From: JBBQXY01 sp051004815
GTDB taxonomy: Bacteria > Chloroflexota > Ktedonobacteria > Ktedonobacterales > Ktedonobacteraceae
DNA length: 64,000 bases
Direction of reading: 5' to 3'
NCBI GenBank assembly: GCA_051004815.1
Contig: JBPCJY010000018.1
Location: forward strand, 11,817 to 75,816
Under the pieces are notes generated by a model. The model was given only the letters and a program-made list of their open reading frames with translations. It ran no database searches and was not told the origin of the DNA. Shown piece by piece: positions 42,919 to 50,983 of this stretch (the first letter of the stretch is position 1; each line of letters starts with the position of its first letter). Made by a program: the position numbers and the translations under genes.

Positions 42919-43422
42919 ATGGCAAAACGGCCACCGGGGAAAAACGAGCAGACCAAAGCCTCAACGAGGGACGAATCGTTCAGGGTCATCGCGGTCAATC
43001 GGCAAGCCTATCATGATTATTATGTCGAGCGCACGCTTGAGGTGGGAATTGCCTTGCTGGGAACCGAAATCAAATCTATTCGTGATGGCAAGGTCAACCT
43101 GCGCGGTGCGTATGCCTTGGCTCGCCATGGCGAATTGTGGTTGGAGAACGCCCATATCGCGGTCTATGAGCACGGCAATCGCTACAATCACGAGCCAACG
43201 CGCAATCGTAAGTTACTGCTGCACCGCCGCGAGATCGACCAACTGCTCGCGAAAGTAGCAACCAAGGGCTTGACGTTAATTCCGCTCAAGCTCTATCTCA
43301 AAGGCGGCAGAGCAAAAATAGAACTTGGCCTTTGCCGTGGTAAAAAGCTCTATGATAAGCGCGATGCCATCGCGGAACGCGACGCGAAGAGAGAAATCGA
43401 ACGAGTCGTTCGGGCAAGATAG
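42919..43422 (+). CDS. smpB: SsrA-binding protein SmpB
   Basis: A 167-residue partner of tmRNA in rescue of stalled ribosomes. Typical motifs: 'RQAYHDYYVERTLEVGIALLG', 'GTEIKSIRDGKVNLRGAYA', 'HGNRYNHEPTRNRKLLLHRREI', 'LIPLKLYLKGGRAKIELGLCRG' and the basic tail 'YDKRDAIAERDAKREIERV'. An AAAGGAG site stands about 13 bases upstream of the ATG. The tmRNA gene (ssrA) was not found in the window. The stop abuts the stop of the convergent MFS gene. Confidence 0.95.
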   Translation: MAKRPPGKNEQTKASTRDESFRVIAVNRQAYHDYYVERTLEVGIALLGTEIKSIRDGKVNLRGAYALARHGELWLENAHIAVYEHGNRYNHEPTRNRKLLLHRREIDQLLAKVATKGLTLIPLKLYLKGGRAKIELGLCRGKKLYDKRDAIAERDAKREIERVVRAR

Positions 43423-44694
43423 CTACGCTTGCAGCCGTACTTTTTCCTGTTGAAAGAGCGCAAGCAGCGAAATAAGGACGACGCAAGCCAGGATCGCCGT
43501 CAAATAGATCAAGCCATCAAAGCCCCACAGACGTGCGAACACGCCCCCAAGGCCATTACCCAACAACTGTCCCAGGCCGAGGAAAATGGAGTAGAGGCCC
43601 ATCAACAGGCCGCGATCTTTGGCCGCCTCCTCGGAGATATCGGCGAGATACGCTAAGGCGGCTGGCGCAAAGCTGCTTTCAGCAAAAATTCCTACCATTA
43701 AAAGCGGTAGCCAGAGCAATTGCAACGGGCTGTTCCCAATGCCTAGATGATTGATACCAGCCAGGGCAATACAGGCTATGTAAACACCTACCACCGAGGT
43801 GATCATGAGTCGCAAACGCGGAACACGACCGAGGAAGAAGGCCCAGAAGAGCAACGATAACCCAAAGAAGAGGACATAGGACCCCAGGACGAGGCTCAGC
43901 CGATGACCTCCACCAGGCCCACTCATACTCCCCATCAAGAGCTGATGTTTATTGTGGAGGGGAACGGAAAGAATAAAGGTGAGTTGAGAGCCGAGCCAGA
44001 TACCCGCCAGCGAACTAATACATATCCAGGCCGGTATGAAGATAAACAGGCGCGGTGTGCGAATAATGCGCCAATAGCGTTTGCCTATTGCCCGCAAATT
44101 TCCTCGCTCAATGATTTGCATAGTTTTGGGGGCAAGAATCATACAAAAGACGACGAGCAGGTAGAACGAGGCAAGCAGGGCGAAAGTCAAATGTCCAAAA
44201 CGATCCCACAGCAGACCGCCCAGAATCACTCCTGCCGCTATGCCACCGCTCGTTGCCAACTCAAAGAAACTCATCACGCGCATACGCTTCGACGCATCTT
44301 GCGCGGTGTAATCTGCCAGGTAGCCAAGGACGACGGGTACCTGCAAGGCGGAAGAAACTCCCGCGAGCACCTGTAAGCTCAGCAGGTAAGGCAAGGGGTG
44401 ATGTACTGGCGTGAAGGCAATCAGCAGCACATCCACCAATCCCACCAACGGCCCAAAGATCAGGAAATATCGACGACCCCAACGGTCACTTAGCGCACCC
44501 ATAAAGGGAGCCAGTGAAAGCTCAGTGATATAAAAAGCAACTGCCAGCAAACCAACCTGGAGACTGGTAATCAAGTGACCAGCATAGGTGGAAAGTTGTG
44601 CCAGAAAGAGTCCCAGCACGACGGTAGCCGCCCCACCGCTTGCGCGTAAGATAAATGTACCGATAAGCAGGGGCGTTACCGACCTACGTAACAT
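43423..44694 (-). CDS. MFS transporter
   Basis: A 423-residue protein with twelve hydrophobic spans. The conserved loop 2-3 motif reads 'GALSDRWGRRYFLIFG' and the fifth span region 'AAGVILGGLLWDRFG', both standard for the major facilitator superfamily. The substrate is unknown; drug or metabolite export is common for this subgroup. The start lies one base after the stop of the 57-residue membrane protein, so they are one unit. Confidence 0.9.
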   Translation of the reverse strand: MLRRSVTPLLIGTFILRASGGAATVVLGLFLAQLSTYAGHLITSLQVGLLAVAFYITELSLAPFMGALSDRWGRRYFLIFGPLVGLVDVLLIAFTPVHHPLPYLLSLQVLAGVSSALQVPVVLGYLADYTAQDASKRMRVMSFFELATSGGIAAGVILGGLLWDRFGHLTFALLASFYLLVVFCMILAPKTMQIIERGNLRAIGKRYWRIIRTPRLFIFIPAWICISSLAGIWLGSQLTFILSVPLHNKHQLLMGSMSGPGGGHRLSLVLGSYVLFFGLSLLFWAFFLGRVPRLRLMITSVVGVYIACIALAGINHLGIGNSPLQLLWLPLLMVGIFAESSFAPAALAYLADISEEAAKDRGLLMGLYSIFLGLGQLLGNGLGGVFARLWGFDGLIYLTAILACVVLISLLALFQQEKVRLQA

Positions 44695-44695
44695 G

Positions 44696-44869
44696 TTATT
44701 GCCTCTCGTTCTCCATGTCCCGCGACTTCAATCGCTTGCGCAATGTCATCAGAGCAATGAGGCTGCCTATTAAGATCAGCACGACTGCGACGATTATCAG
44801 CAGTAGCATGATGAGTCGTGTATTTCCTGTGTCGGCAGCACCCAGTATCAGTACGTTCAGGACCGTCAT
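44696..44869 (-). CDS. 57-residue single-span membrane protein upstream of MFS gene
   Basis: A short gene with ATG at 44869, GGGGGAG 7 bases upstream, and a TAA one base before the MFS start. The protein has an outer stretch of about 17 residues ('LILGAADTGNTR'), one strong span ('LIMLLLIIVAVVLILIG') and a basic tail ('RKRLKSRDMENERQ'). The topology is N-out, C-in by charge. 'ADTG' before a span and basic tail looks a little like a sortase signal, but the LPxTG core is missing. The function is unknown; it may be a small partner of the transporter. Confidence 0.6.
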   Translation of the reverse strand: MTVLNVLILGAADTGNTRLIMLLLIIVAVVLILIGSLIALMTLRKRLKSRDMENERQ

Positions 44870-44919
44870 TTTTGGTCTCCCCCATTGCTCTGTCTCTATT
44901 TTTCTAACGATTCTTTTAT

Positions 44920-44941
44920 GAGTATCATATACATCATACTC
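44920..44941. promoter_or_regulatory. 22-bp near-palindrome upstream of the small membrane protein
   Basis: GAGTATCATA...CATACTC pairs at most positions over 22 bases, about 50 bases before the ATG at 44869. It sits where a promoter would be and could be an operator. Confidence 0.35.
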
Positions 44942-44992
44942 TGACGGTATAGGAAAGGGTATGGTAACGAAGTTAATGGTTTCGTTATACCT

Positions 44993-45985
44993 CTACACTT
45001 CCAATATTTGTGTGCTTCGTTCTTTCCCTGGCCGCAATTCCTTCGCGTAGGTGTTGTACTGACGGACGACGTGCATGCCGCCACGCTCATAGAGCCGCGT
45101 GGCACCCGTCAGGTTTTGGGCATCGACATCCAGGCCAACCGTGTGTATGCCACGACGATAACATTCTCCAAAGGAATGCTGCAAAAGGGCCATGCCCAGG
45201 CCTTTGCGACGCCAGGGACGCAGTACCGCCAGATCATCCACCCAGGCTATACTGTCACTTTTCCTATCGCAGAGTAAGATACCCGCGATCTCGTCACCTT
45301 CACAGGCGAGGAACCAGAGCGATGGGTCAAAATCGGTGCGTATCTCCAAGCGGCTTTTCCACCACGCGAAATTCCCTGGTATATGCCCCCAGTGGTCCAT
45401 AAAAGCTTCGTCAATGGCATCAAAGGTGGCACGCGTATCTTTTTCGGGTACGAAGGTACGCACAACGATACCTTCGGGCCACTGTGGCGATGGTGGTGGT
45501 TCCACCATGGTAATTTCCATCTCCCAGGAGCTACGCACCGGTACTAAGCTCGCTTGCTCAAGTCTTTGCTGGCCGAGTTCATCACGGCTGGAGACCACAC
45601 TATAGAACGTTACCCGTGTACCAGGGGCTGCCATAGCAACATGCTGCCTCGCTCTTTCCTCTGCCAAAGCCAATAGATAGAAGAAGATTCCTGTATCCGC
45701 GTAGGCAGGTAAGACAAGCGGATGCGTGAATAGACGAGCATGTTGATTATTCCAGATCGCGGCAGAGCCTACGACTTCCCCTGTCGGCGCAAGGACTATC
45801 CAGCTATCTTTTGCTATGACAAAATCGGTGGAAAGCCAACCACTGCGCAGATCATCTATGGTATAGGCGGCATCGGCGTTGCCGTACAGGGCGATATCGA
45901 CAGTCGTAATGAGCGCAAATACCGCTCCTACATCGTCCATGGTTGCTGGGCGACAGGTAAAACCTTCAGGGAGTGTATATATCAT
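44993..45985 (-). CDS. Tandem GNAT acetyltransferase (copy 1)
   Basis: A 330-residue protein with two GNAT domains. The N-terminal half (about 1-155) is degenerate. The C-terminal half (about 170-320) has the acetyl-CoA loop 'LRPWRRKGLGMALLQHSF' and 'LDVDAQNLTGATRLYERGGM', as in mycothiol-synthase-like tandem GNAT proteins. ATG 45985 was chosen because GGAAGGA lies 7 bases upstream. It is the last of three related GNAT genes on this strand; the others are at 46145 and 46915. Acceptor substrate unknown. Confidence 0.88.
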   Translation of the reverse strand: MIYTLPEGFTCRPATMDDVGAVFALITTVDIALYGNADAAYTIDDLRSGWLSTDFVIAKDSWIVLAPTGEVVGSAAIWNNQHARLFTHPLVLPAYADTGIFFYLLALAEERARQHVAMAAPGTRVTFYSVVSSRDELGQQRLEQASLVPVRSSWEMEITMVEPPPSPQWPEGIVVRTFVPEKDTRATFDAIDEAFMDHWGHIPGNFAWWKSRLEIRTDFDPSLWFLACEGDEIAGILLCDRKSDSIAWVDDLAVLRPWRRKGLGMALLQHSFGECYRRGIHTVGLDVDAQNLTGATRLYERGGMHVVRQYNTYAKELRPGKERSTQILEV

Positions 45986-46039
45986 GGCTTTTTCCTTCCC
46001 TATTCCTTCTCTATTTGTAACCACTCAGGTTTTTGTGAA

Positions 46040-46112
46040 TCCTCACTGCCTCCGGCAGTTCGCAAGTATTTGTTGTTGCTGAGATTTGCAACCGGAGGTT
46101 GCAAATCTCAGC
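46040..46112 (-). repeat. Composite hairpin element, copy A
   Basis: On the minus strand: a perfect 16-bp hairpin (46097-46112 with 46078-46093, 3-base loop), an A-rich spacer, then GCGAACTGCC..GGCAGTGAGGA (46040-46063), itself a small hairpin. The second half recurs at 61119-61142 beside a different hairpin. It lies 33 bases downstream of the middle GNAT gene and may end its transcript. Confidence 0.7.
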
Positions 46113-46144
46113 AAAAACAAATGTGGACGACTGGATGTGCATCA

Positions 46145-46816
46145 TCATGACCCTACAGCCTGCATGTCTAGCATCTCGTTGACGGGCCGAACAGTGCCGA
46201 CACGCAACTCTTTTTCGTAGATGTCGTACTGGCGAGCAATGTAGAGACCTGTGCGCTGCTGTGACAGGCCGCTTAATTCCTGGGCGTTCACGACCAGGTC
46301 TATCTTGAGCGTTTCGGGTTGGTTGAACTCGCTGAGCGATTCCTCGGCGGTAATCATCATACGCCAGAAATGGCGTACTAATTCGTACCCTTCATGTTCA
46401 AACAGTGCCCTGGCTGTCACGTTAGACGCATTGAGCGCACTCTGGAGCGTGACTCGTGTACCTGGACGGGCGTTTGCCATCTGCTGTCGCGCTCGCATCT
46501 CTGCCAGACGTAGCAAGAAAGTGCCAATACCACGTCCACGATAGTCAGCGTGTACATGCACGCGCATCTCGATCTGGGCATAGTCGCTACTCCATACATC
46601 CGCGTAGCCAACATATTGTCCCTTATGAGTAACAATCACCCAGGCATCCGCGTCCATATTGAAGCCAGTTCTATGCCAGTCCGCGAGAATATCCTCCTCT
46701 GTATAATGTGACATGCCATCCTCGGCAGTGTCTTCAGCGATAAGCAATTTGGTTACGGCTCCCAGGTCATTCGGCTTAGGAGCGCGGGCCAAAAGATTGT
46801 GTAGAAGTATAGCCAT
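46145..46816 (-). CDS. GNAT acetyltransferase with deleted second domain (copy 2)
   Basis: A 223-residue protein related to its two 330-residue neighbours. The N-terminal GNAT domain is complete ('MRVHVHADYRGRGIGTFLLRL' region carries the acetyl-CoA loop). The C-terminal domain is nearly all missing. Only its last strand and helix remain: 'LVVNAQELSGLSQQRTGLYI' and 'ARQYDIYEKELRVG' line up with 'LDVDAQNLTGATRLYERGGM' and the tail of copy 1. ATG 46816 was chosen (TGGAG 9 bases upstream). It may still work through the N-terminal domain, which here has the better loop. Confidence 0.82.
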   Translation of the reverse strand: MAILLHNLLARAPKPNDLGAVTKLLIAEDTAEDGMSHYTEEDILADWHRTGFNMDADAWVIVTHKGQYVGYADVWSSDYAQIEMRVHVHADYRGRGIGTFLLRLAEMRARQQMANARPGTRVTLQSALNASNVTARALFEHEGYELVRHFWRMMITAEESLSEFNQPETLKIDLVVNAQELSGLSQQRTGLYIARQYDIYEKELRVGTVRPVNEMLDMQAVGS

Positions 46817-46914
46817 GCTGAATATCTCCATTCTGTCGAAGGAGTTCAACGATGTAGACTATCAAACTACCAGACTTCCCACTCAACGCTGAGAAAGAAA
46901 AAAGATGTTTTGGT

Positions 46915-47907
46915 TTACACCGTGATTGACTGTGTGCTTCGTTCTACCCCCGCACGCAGTTCCTTCTGATAGGTATCGTGTTGTATTGCAACGTGCATAC
47001 CCGCTCGCTCATAGAGCCGGGTTGCACCAGTTAAATTCTGTGAGTCAACTCCTAAGCCGATTGTATCGTTGCCACGTCGGTACAATGCACCGAACGCGTG
47101 TAGTAGTAAGGCCATGCCAAGTCCTTTGCGACGCCATGGGCGCAAGACCGCCAGTTGCCCAACCCAACCCAGCTCTAAATCCTCGTCATAGCGGCAAAGG
47201 ATACCACCGGCTAGCGTATCTCCCTCAAAGGCCAGGAACCACAGGCTGGGATCAAAGCTGGCATTGAAGTGCCAATGCTTCCACTGCTCGAACGAGCCAG
47301 GCATATGGCCCCAATGATCCTGGAAAGCCTCCTCCATCATCTCAAAGACAGCGCGTTCTTCCTTGCCAACGATGAAGGTGCGAACGGTCACGCCTTCCGG
47401 CCACTGTGGAGTCGCGGGAGCTTTCTCCAGGTCAACCTGCATACGCCAGTAGCTCCGGCTGAAGGTATAACCTGTGCGCTTAAGCACATTCGCCAGCGCA
47501 TTGTCACTATGGCTAATCCAGTTATTCAGCGTAACACGCGCATCTGGTGCGGCCTCGGCGATGTGCTGTCGCGCCCTCGCCTCCGTCAAGCCAAGCAAGT
47601 ATTCCTCGATACCCTGGTGACGGAAGTCTGGATGGACGCGCACCATCGCATATACTTTTACATGTTCGCTATGTTCAGTATCCGCCACTCCGACAAGCTG
47701 GCCCGTATGCGCGAATACACACCAGGAATCGGTGGCAAGATTGAAGCCCGGCTCTTGCCAGACGAGACGAAACTCTTCCAATGTATGGTCGGGCATGCCA
47801 TCATCCGCCATATCACAGGCATGTACCACCTCGTAAGCCGCTTCCGCATCGTCCAGAGTAGGGACGCGCATGGTAAATCCTTTGGGAAGTCTATTTGTAG
47901 TAATCAT
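46915..47907 (-). CDS. Tandem GNAT acetyltransferase (copy 3)
   Basis: A 330-residue paralogue of copy 1 with the same plan: a degenerate N-terminal GNAT domain and an active-looking C-terminal one ('AVLRPWRRKGLGMALLLHAF', 'LGVDSQNLTGATRLYERAGM'). The C-terminal 'KELRAGVERSTQ' matches copy 1 closely, so the cluster grew by duplication. ATG 47907 has AAAGGA about 15 bases upstream. Acceptor substrate unknown. Confidence 0.88.
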   Translation of the reverse strand: MITTNRLPKGFTMRVPTLDDAEAAYEVVHACDMADDGMPDHTLEEFRLVWQEPGFNLATDSWCVFAHTGQLVGVADTEHSEHVKVYAMVRVHPDFRHQGIEEYLLGLTEARARQHIAEAAPDARVTLNNWISHSDNALANVLKRTGYTFSRSYWRMQVDLEKAPATPQWPEGVTVRTFIVGKEERAVFEMMEEAFQDHWGHMPGSFEQWKHWHFNASFDPSLWFLAFEGDTLAGGILCRYDEDLELGWVGQLAVLRPWRRKGLGMALLLHAFGALYRRGNDTIGLGVDSQNLTGATRLYERAGMHVAIQHDTYQKELRAGVERSTQSITV

Positions 47908-47990
47908 CGCTCTTTTTTTATCCTTTCTGACTCAGTACCTGTAGGGACATCTCTTGTGGGCGTCCAGCCCCCCATCACCGGCCTTACACA

Positions 47991-48272
47991 GGTAGGTTTT
48001 GCAACGCTGGGTTCCTCGCCTTGTCATTCTGAGCGCAGCGAAGAATCTCTCGTGCCACGGAGATTCTTCGCTACGCTCAGAATGACATTCCCGAACAGAG
48101 ATTCTTCGCTACGCTCAGAATGACATTCCCGAACAGAGATTCTTCGCGGCGCTCAGAATGACATTCCCGAACAGAGATTCTTCGCGGCGCTCAGAATGAC
48201 ATTCCCGAACAGAGATTCTTCGCGGCGCTCAGAATGACAGGTTCTGGAACTGGGTGGTGCAAAAAACCTACC
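47991..48272. repeat. MITE-like inverted-repeat element with amplified 38-bp core
   Basis: Outer ends GGTAGGTTTT..GCA (from 47991) and TGCAAAAAACCTACC (to 48272) are inverted copies, and the similarity runs about 45 bases inward. The left interior holds TGTCATTCTGAGCGCAGCG. The right interior holds five tandem copies of a 38-bp unit starting at 48061, 48099, 48137, 48175 and 48213. Copies 1-2 read GCTACGCTC and copies 3-5 GCGGCGCTC. No coding frame is convincing. Confidence 0.75.
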
Positions 48273-48326
48273 CGTACAAGCCCATCACCGACCCCATCCA
48301 TCAAGTGAACCTTGTATCAACTACGG

Positions 48327-49157
48327 TTATCCGTTACGCTTCAATTTGCCAGTCTTCTTGGCATAACGCTCAGCAATGCCGAAAATGTAGATGCCGAGCG
48401 GAATACTGACCACCCCGGTCAAAATCAAAGGCCATGTATAGCTCCAGATTTCTGGCGACCAGATCGGCTGATTATATTGCAGGCCAGCACGTAGGCCATC
48501 CAGCACATAGGTGGCTGGCGAGATACGTGCCAATGGCTGCATCCACAACGGTAAGACCGTGATGGGATAATAGACGCCGGATATCAGCAAAAGGATGGCC
48601 CGCACGATGAAGGACATTTGCATTCCCTTCTCCGTGTAGAGCAGAGGTAGTACCGCCGCCCCAATGCCAAAGCCGATGAACGAGATGCTACCGATCAGCA
48701 TCATGAATACGGCTGTCAGGTAATTGGCATGGCTCAAATCGAGATGGAAGAAAAAGCCCACCACGATCAATTGGATGAACGTGAAAAGCAAGCCATGCAC
48801 GACCGCGTACCAACAACTGCCAATCAAGTGCGTGAAACGCGAGATGGGAGCCATGAATGTATATTCAATGGTGCCTTCCCAACGCTCCATATTGATGATA
48901 TCGGTCACGCCATCAAAGGTAACGCTCAGGTATGACCAGACCGAGGTACCGATCAGCAGGTACATGATGAAAAAGTCTGCATTGACCTTGGTGTTGGTCA
49001 CTGCACCCGCAGCAGCACCAATATAGGTCACTGACATAGCATTGACGATCAGGTACACGAGCCAGACCAGTTCCCAGGCCCAATAGCGTTTGGTTATATT
49101 CCAGTTCCGTTCAAAGAAGGCATAACTCGCCCGTGCTTGATGCATCATTGAAGACAT
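48327..49157 (-). CDS. ABC-2 type exporter permease (DrrB-like)
   Basis: A 276-residue membrane protein with six hydrophobic spans. The ABC-2 motif is seen in 'RWEGTIEYTFMAPISRFTHLIG', and the last spans include 'LLLISGVYYPITVLPLWMQP' followed by 'ARISPATYVLDGLRAGL', as in DrrB/NodJ-type exporters. AGGGAG stands 10 bases before the ATG. It lies 14 bases after the ATPase gene, its partner. Confidence 0.88.
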   Translation of the reverse strand: MSSMMHQARASYAFFERNWNITKRYWAWELVWLVYLIVNAMSVTYIGAAAGAVTNTKVNADFFIMYLLIGTSVWSYLSVTFDGVTDIINMERWEGTIEYTFMAPISRFTHLIGSCWYAVVHGLLFTFIQLIVVGFFFHLDLSHANYLTAVFMMLIGSISFIGFGIGAAVLPLLYTEKGMQMSFIVRAILLLISGVYYPITVLPLWMQPLARISPATYVLDGLRAGLQYNQPIWSPEIWSYTWPLILTGVVSIPLGIYIFGIAERYAKKTGKLKRNG

Positions 49158-49171
49158 TGTTGTGTTACTCC

Positions 49172-50125
49172 CTATTCTTCGTCGTCTTCTCGTTGTGCCT
49201 CAAACGCCTCGAAGGCCTTTTCAAAGCTCCCGTAGCGTTGAATATCTGCTTCGGTGATCAAATGAGAAGCGGTATAGTGCATGAAGACCTCATGCATGGT
49301 GACGAGTTCATCCCGCCCCATCAGTTCCGCCACGGTTCGTTTTAGCTCCATGGCATCTCCCAGTGCTACAATACGTCCCTGATCTATGATGGCCACACGA
49401 TCACACAAAGCTTCCGCCTCATCCATATCGTGTGTTGTCAGTAAAATGGTTGCGTCATGGTCATCGCGCAGTTCGCGTACAAATGTCTGCACGTCGATCT
49501 TTGAGCGCGGGTCCAGGCCCGTTGTCGGCTCATCCAGCAGCAGGACAATGGGGGCCGTGAGAAAAGCACGAGCAATGGCCACCTTCTGTTGCATCCCGCG
49601 TGACATGTTTTCTAACGGTGCCCCAATGCGATCAGGCTTGATCCCCAGACGACCGAGGATACTGCGTATCTTGGCGCGTGCCTCCGCCGTTGGCATGTTA
49701 TAGAGTCGTGCCGCGTAGATGAGGTTTTCCATCGGCGAGAGCTTCTTGAAAAACGAGGCCTCGACGCTGACACGGTTGATCAGCCGCTGCACCGTGCGCT
49801 CATCCTTCTCGACATCGTAGCCAAAGATGGTGATAGAGCCAGTATCAGGAATGAGCAGGGTTGAGAGCATGCGGATCAAGGTCGATTTGCCAGAGCCATT
49901 AGAGCCAAGAATGCCGACGATCTCGCGACGCTTGATAGTTATCGAAACATTATCGACGGCTCGTACCTCGCGTTTCTCTTCCTTCTGCTCCCCCTGCCTC
50001 TTGCGCCAACGCAGCAATGGCCGTGGTTTCTTGAATACCTTGCTCACGCCATCAATGACGACTGCATCTTTGCTGACGTCCAGCACAATATCTTCCGCCG
50101 GTTGTATATCTACATGAATAGCCAC
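49172..50125 (-). CDS. ABC exporter ATP-binding protein (DrrA-like)
   Basis: A 317-residue ATPase with Walker A 'GSNGSGKSTLIRML', signature 'MSRGMQQKVAIAR', Walker B 'IVLLLDEPTTGLDP' and H-loop 'LLTTHDMDEA'. The signature has SRGMQQK in place of the usual SGGQ, as in many DrrA-type ATPases. A C-terminal extension of about 60 residues is charged and ends 'QREDDEE'. The GTG at 50125 is preferred (GGAAAG just upstream) to the longer frame from 50164. With the permease it should export a drug, lipid or peptide; the substrate is not known. Confidence 0.9.
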   Translation of the reverse strand: MAIHVDIQPAEDIVLDVSKDAVVIDGVSKVFKKPRPLLRWRKRQGEQKEEKREVRAVDNVSITIKRREIVGILGSNGSGKSTLIRMLSTLLIPDTGSITIFGYDVEKDERTVQRLINRVSVEASFFKKLSPMENLIYAARLYNMPTAEARAKIRSILGRLGIKPDRIGAPLENMSRGMQQKVAIARAFLTAPIVLLLDEPTTGLDPRSKIDVQTFVRELRDDHDATILLTTHDMDEAEALCDRVAIIDQGRIVALGDAMELKRTVAELMGRDELVTMHEVFMHYTASHLITEADIQRYGSFEKAFEAFEAQREDDEE

Positions 50126-50436
50126 TTGTCTGCTTTCCTTCCTTTGAACGGCCCAGGAGCACAATCCTCATATATTGCTTAGCATAATGCTGGTCCCTGG
50201 TCGGTACATTGATCATCAGAACAGGCTCTATCCTGTCCTTCCGTACAAGAATTTTGATGCGCATAAGTGTCTTTCTCATTACATATTCCACCCCTGAACA
50301 TCAACTATGGTCATTTTTCATCAACGAAAACAATAAGTCAGGCCTCGCTCGCTTTTATGGGTCAATCCCCCATGATCTCCTCCTCATGTGAGTTACGCGC
50401 TCCAATAGAAACAATGTGTGAGATGAAACAGACGAC
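50126..50436. other. Intergenic stretch without recognised gene
   Basis: About 310 bases between the DrrA-like gene and the terminator at 50437. It presumably holds the exporter promoter. No coding frame with a start signal was seen. Confidence 0.4.
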
Positions 50437-50478
50437 AAAAAACCGTGGGACTGAATTCTTCTGCCAGTGCCCACGGTT
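50437..50478 (-). terminator. Rho-independent terminator
   Basis: On the minus strand a 9-bp stem AACCGTGGG / CCCACGGTT (50470-50478 with 50441-50449) is followed by T4, giving a run of six T with the stem end. It closes the short unit that starts at the promoter near 50800. Confidence 0.8.
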
Positions 50479-50505
50479 GAGGGTATCTCTTTTGTTGTTA
50501 CCTAC

Positions 50506-50700
50506 TCATGGAGTAGGTGGAGATTCCACGGGAATGGGCACACTGCACCCCTTGGTGCCAAAGGTCACGGGAGAATCGAACACGGAGATACCATCCCTAT
50601 AACCAAGCGCAATGAGGCTAATGGACATAGCATGGCCGTGACATGCTGCTGTAATATCACGCAGCCGGGTCATGCAGAACCATTGGTTTCGAGTTGCCAT
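50506..50700 (-). CDS. Small protein of unknown function (64 residues)
   Basis: ATG 50700 has GGAAGGAG 9 bases upstream. The protein 'MATRNQWFCMTRLRDITAAC' start, 'AMSISLIALGYRDGISVF' middle and 'GCSVPIPVESPPTP' end match no family known to me. It has three cysteines and a proline-rich C-terminus. It has its own strong promoter (50800-50829) and terminator (50437-50478), so the transcript is about 355 bases. The frame could be incidental to a structured RNA, but the Shine-Dalgarno favours a gene. Confidence 0.5.
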   Translation of the reverse strand: MATRNQWFCMTRLRDITAACHGHAMSISLIALGYRDGISVFDSPVTFGTKGCSVPIPVESPPTP

Positions 50701-50799
50701 GCTCGCCATCTCCTTCCATGAGATTTTTGAAGTAATGCTATTACCGACCAAAAAGGCCAGAATGAAGAAAAATGTAGAGGGATTATTCCCACTGAAACG

Positions 50800-50829
50800 A
50801 GTATACGGGATGAACTTACATCTTGTCAA
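50800..50829 (-). promoter_or_regulatory. Strong sigma-70 promoter
   Basis: On the minus strand TTGACA (50824-50829) and TATACT (50800-50805) are 18 bases apart: a perfect -35 box and a 5/6 -10 box. Transcription should start near 50793, about 93 bases before the ATG at 50700. Confidence 0.75.
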
Positions 50830-50983
50830 GGGCAATTTGACCACTTAGCAAGGAGTTACCATGTGTTCGTTAAGAATGTCGCTAGCGCAATTCTCACAAA
50901 GATGTTTCGCTATTAACAATAGACGAACCTGCTTCGTGATTTTTGTGTAGCAGTTTTGCCAGCAGACGGTATACGAAGCAGCA

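Noticed and set aside
48061..48240. Possible CRISPR array with 38-bp period
   Set aside because: Whole 38-bp units are nearly identical, so there are no variable spacers; inverted flanks show a MITE-like element.
50560..50585. T-arm-like TTCGATTC on the minus strand, possible tRNA
   Set aside because: The flanking bases do not pair into a T-stem and no acceptor or anticodon arm is present.
50437..50800. tmRNA (ssrA) candidate, since smpB is in the window and the size fits
   Set aside because: No alanine tRNA-like ends, no GGTTCGAATCC T-loop pairing and no tag frame ending in ALAA were seen.
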